Part shown: positions 62,571 to 64,000 of the stretch, in pieces
Layout of the letters: each line of letters opens with the position of its first letter
How positions within the stretch are numbered: the stretch's first letter is position 1
From: Micromonospora sp. MP36
GTDB lineage: Bacteria; Actinomycetota; Actinomycetes; Mycobacteriales; Micromonosporaceae
NCBI RefSeq assembly: GCF_008119785.1
Contig: NZ_VSFA01000005.1
Location: 1 to 64,000, forward strand
DNA length: 64,000 nucleotides
Direction of reading: 5' to 3'
Position numbers and translations under genes: made by a program
Notes under the pieces: model-generated
The model's database searches: none
What the model was told of the DNA's origin: nothing
What the model saw: only the letters and a program-made list of their open reading frames with translations

Positions 62571-63811
62571 TGGCATACCTGCTCGGGATGGTGCTCTTCG
62601 CTCTCGCGATCCTCATCTCGGTGAGCCTGCACGAGGCGGGGCACATGCTCACCGCCAAGGCTTTCGGGATGAAGGTCACCCGATACTTCGTGGGCTTCGG
62701 CCCGACGCTGTGGTCGTTCAAGCGGGGCGAGACCGAGTACGGCATCAAGGGCATTCCGCTCGGCGGCTTCTGCAAGATCGTCGGGATGACCCCGCAGGAC
62801 GACGACGTCGAGCCGGCCGACCAGCCGCGCGCCATGTGGCGGTACCCGGTGTGGAAGCGGACGATCGTCATGTCTGCGGGCTCCATCACCCATTTCGCGC
62901 TGGCGCTGGTCGCGATCTGGCTCGCGGCGATCTTCATGGGCCTGCCGAACCCGGCGTTGCAGGGCAAGCCGCTCGCCGCGTATGTCAAGGTCACCGACTG
63001 TGTGGTCACCGCGAACGAGCAGCGCGAGTGCAAGCCCGGTGACCCGGCCAGCCCGGCCCGGCAGGCCGGCCTGCGGGACAACGACCGGATCGTCGCGGTG
63101 AACGGGACGGCCGTGCCGACCTACGCCGACCTGGTCAAGAAGATCCGTGAGCTGCCGGTCGGCCCGGCCACCATCACGTACGAGCGGGACGGGGTGACCG
63201 GCGAGACCAAGGCCGACCTGGCCGCCGTGCAGCGCACCCCGATCGACAAGCCGGACGCCGCCCCGGTGACCGTCTCCGCGCTCGGCGTCGCCGGTCCGGT
63301 GCCGCCGCCGGGCGTCCCGCTCATGGTCAAGTACGGCCCGGTCGACGCGATCGGGGAGACCGCCCACTACACGGGCGACCTCGCCGTCGGCACGTTCGAG
63401 TCGATGAAGCGGATCCCGGAGAAGGTGCCGGCCCTGTGGACCGCGGTCACCGGCGGCGAGCGGGACGTCGACACCCCGATCAGCGTCGTCGGCGCCACCC
63501 GGCTCGGTGGTGAGGCGGTGCAGCACGACGCCTGGGAGCTGTTCGTCAGCCTCTTCATCGGCCTGAACTTCTTCATCGGCGTGTTCAACCTGCTGCCGTT
63601 GCTGCCGCTGGACGGCGGCCACATCATCATCGCCTGGTTCGAGCGGGTCCGGTCGTGGATCTTCGCCGGGCTGGGCCGCCCCGACCCGGGTCGCGTCGAC
63701 TACCTCAAACTCATGCCCATCACGTACGCGGTGATCCTCATCGGTGGCGCGTTCACGCTGCTGACCGTCACCGCGGACATCTTCAACCCGATCACGCTTT
63801 TCTCAAGGTGA
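62570..63811 (+). CDS. rseP: Site-2 intramembrane metalloprotease RseP (M50)
   Basis: The protein has 413 residues from the ATG at 62570. Zinc motif H21-E22-x-x-H25 is in 'VSLHEAGHML' and the second ligand Asp in 'LLPLDGGHII'. A PDZ domain with 'PARQAGLRDNDRIVAVNG' lies between (about 160-240). Four transmembrane segments are evident. In actinobacteria this protease (Rip1-like) cleaves anti-sigma factors in membrane and iron stress responses. Co-transcription with dxr and ispG is conserved but functionally unexplained. Confidence 0.95.
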   Translation: MAYLLGMVLFALAILISVSLHEAGHMLTAKAFGMKVTRYFVGFGPTLWSFKRGETEYGIKGIPLGGFCKIVGMTPQDDDVEPADQPRAMWRYPVWKRTIVMSAGSITHFALALVAIWLAAIFMGLPNPALQGKPLAAYVKVTDCVVTANEQRECKPGDPASPARQAGLRDNDRIVAVNGTAVPTYADLVKKIRELPVGPATITYERDGVTGETKADLAAVQRTPIDKPDAAPVTVSALGVAGPVPPPGVPLMVKYGPVDAIGETAHYTGDLAVGTFESMKRIPEKVPALWTAVTGGERDVDTPISVVGATRLGGEAVQHDAWELFVSLFIGLNFFIGVFNLLPLLPLDGGHIIIAWFERVRSWIFAGLGRPDPGRVDYLKLMPITYAVILIGGAFTLLTVTADIFNPITLFSR

Positions 63812-63820
63812 GTGCCTGAA

Positions 63821-64000
63821 GTGACCGCTGTCAGTCTCGGTATGCCGCCCGTACCGCCGCCGCCGCTCGCCCCGCGTCGGGCCAGCCGCCAGATCATGGT
63901 CGGCCCGGTGCCGGTGGGTGGGGGCGCGCCGGTCTCCGTGCAGTCGATGACCACCACCCTGACCGCCGACGTCAACGCGACGCTGCAGCAGATCGCCGAG
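63821..64000 (+). CDS. ispG: 4-hydroxy-3-methylbut-2-enyl-diphosphate synthase, 5' part
   Basis: IspG (GcpE) is an iron-sulphur enzyme of the MEP pathway. The first 60 codons from the GTG at 63821 are in the window. '[20 protein letters not shown]' and '[20 protein letters not shown]' are the conserved start of the TIM barrel. The gene begins nine bases after rseP and continues beyond the window, so the [4Fe-4S] domain is not seen. Confidence 0.93.
   Translation, partial: MTAVSLGMPPVPPPPLAPRRASRQIMVGPVPVGGGAPVSVQSMTTTLTADVNATLQQIAE

Overview
The window is a 64-kb piece of a high-GC actinobacterial chromosome. Gene content and order point to a member of the Micromonosporaceae, probably Micromonospora. 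The evidence is the strong G/C bias at third codon positions, frequent GTG starts and ATGA/GTGA gene overlaps. The smc-ftsY-amtB-glnB-glnD-ffh-rpsP-khpA-rimM-trmD-rplS-lepB-lepB-rnhB-DUF2469 and rpsB-tsf-pyrH-frr-cdsA-rlmN-dxr-rseP-ispG blocks are the standard actinobacterial order. The assignment is inferred from layout; no database search was possible. No tRNA, rRNA, CRISPR array or complete mobile element was seen.

Layout. 50-2443: two exported proteins on the minus strand (GH114-like lipoprotein, CAP-domain protein). 2802-7523: a small coiled-coil gene, smc and a HAD hydrolase. 7544-14402: a minus-strand accessory block (formamidase-like Tat protein, DinB protein, universal stress protein, MFS exporter with a MarR regulator and two operator-like palindromes, PhoD phosphatase). 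14522-16592: ftsY and a kinase-like gene. 16824-20936: the nitrogen operon amtB-glnB-glnD behind a GlnR-type box. 21067-24581: ABC exporter and NarL-type two-component system. 24833-33121: ffh, a Uma2 gene with an internal stop, amidohydrolase, proS, DUF402, then rpsP-khpA-rimM-trmD-rplS. 33315-36557: two signal peptidases, NUDIX, rnhB, DUF2469. 36600-43739: sulfite-oxidase-like enzyme, methyltransferase, M23 peptidase, class V aminotransferase, XerC, and a scarred competence locus. 45195-52950: rpsB-tsf-pyrH-frr-cdsA-rlmN and a DivIVA-repeat protein. 53026-61315: accessory genes (MBL-Rieske protein, FAD oxidoreductase, TetR/MMPL pair, GNAT, intact Uma2). 61359-64000: dxr-rseP-ispG, where isoprenoid synthesis and site-2 proteolysis share an operon and ispG runs off the end.

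Most striking observations. (1) Two unrelated minus-strand gene pairs are bridged by 27-codon micro-ORFs of the same length. Each begins MSERxERI and each stop overlaps the next gene's start as ATGA, which suggests a dispersed translational-coupling cassette. (2) Between yraN and xerC the usual comM and the front two-thirds of dprA are gone. The C-terminal half of a large serine recombinase sits exactly between the 3' end of yraN and a frameshifted dprA tail, which reads as a deletion scar left by an integrative element. (3) Several proteins carry unusual internal repeats or inserts: XerC with an approximately 85-residue low-complexity insert, a triple DivIVA-motif protein with six nonapeptide repeats, and an M23 peptidase with an exact 24-bp duplication beside its zinc site.
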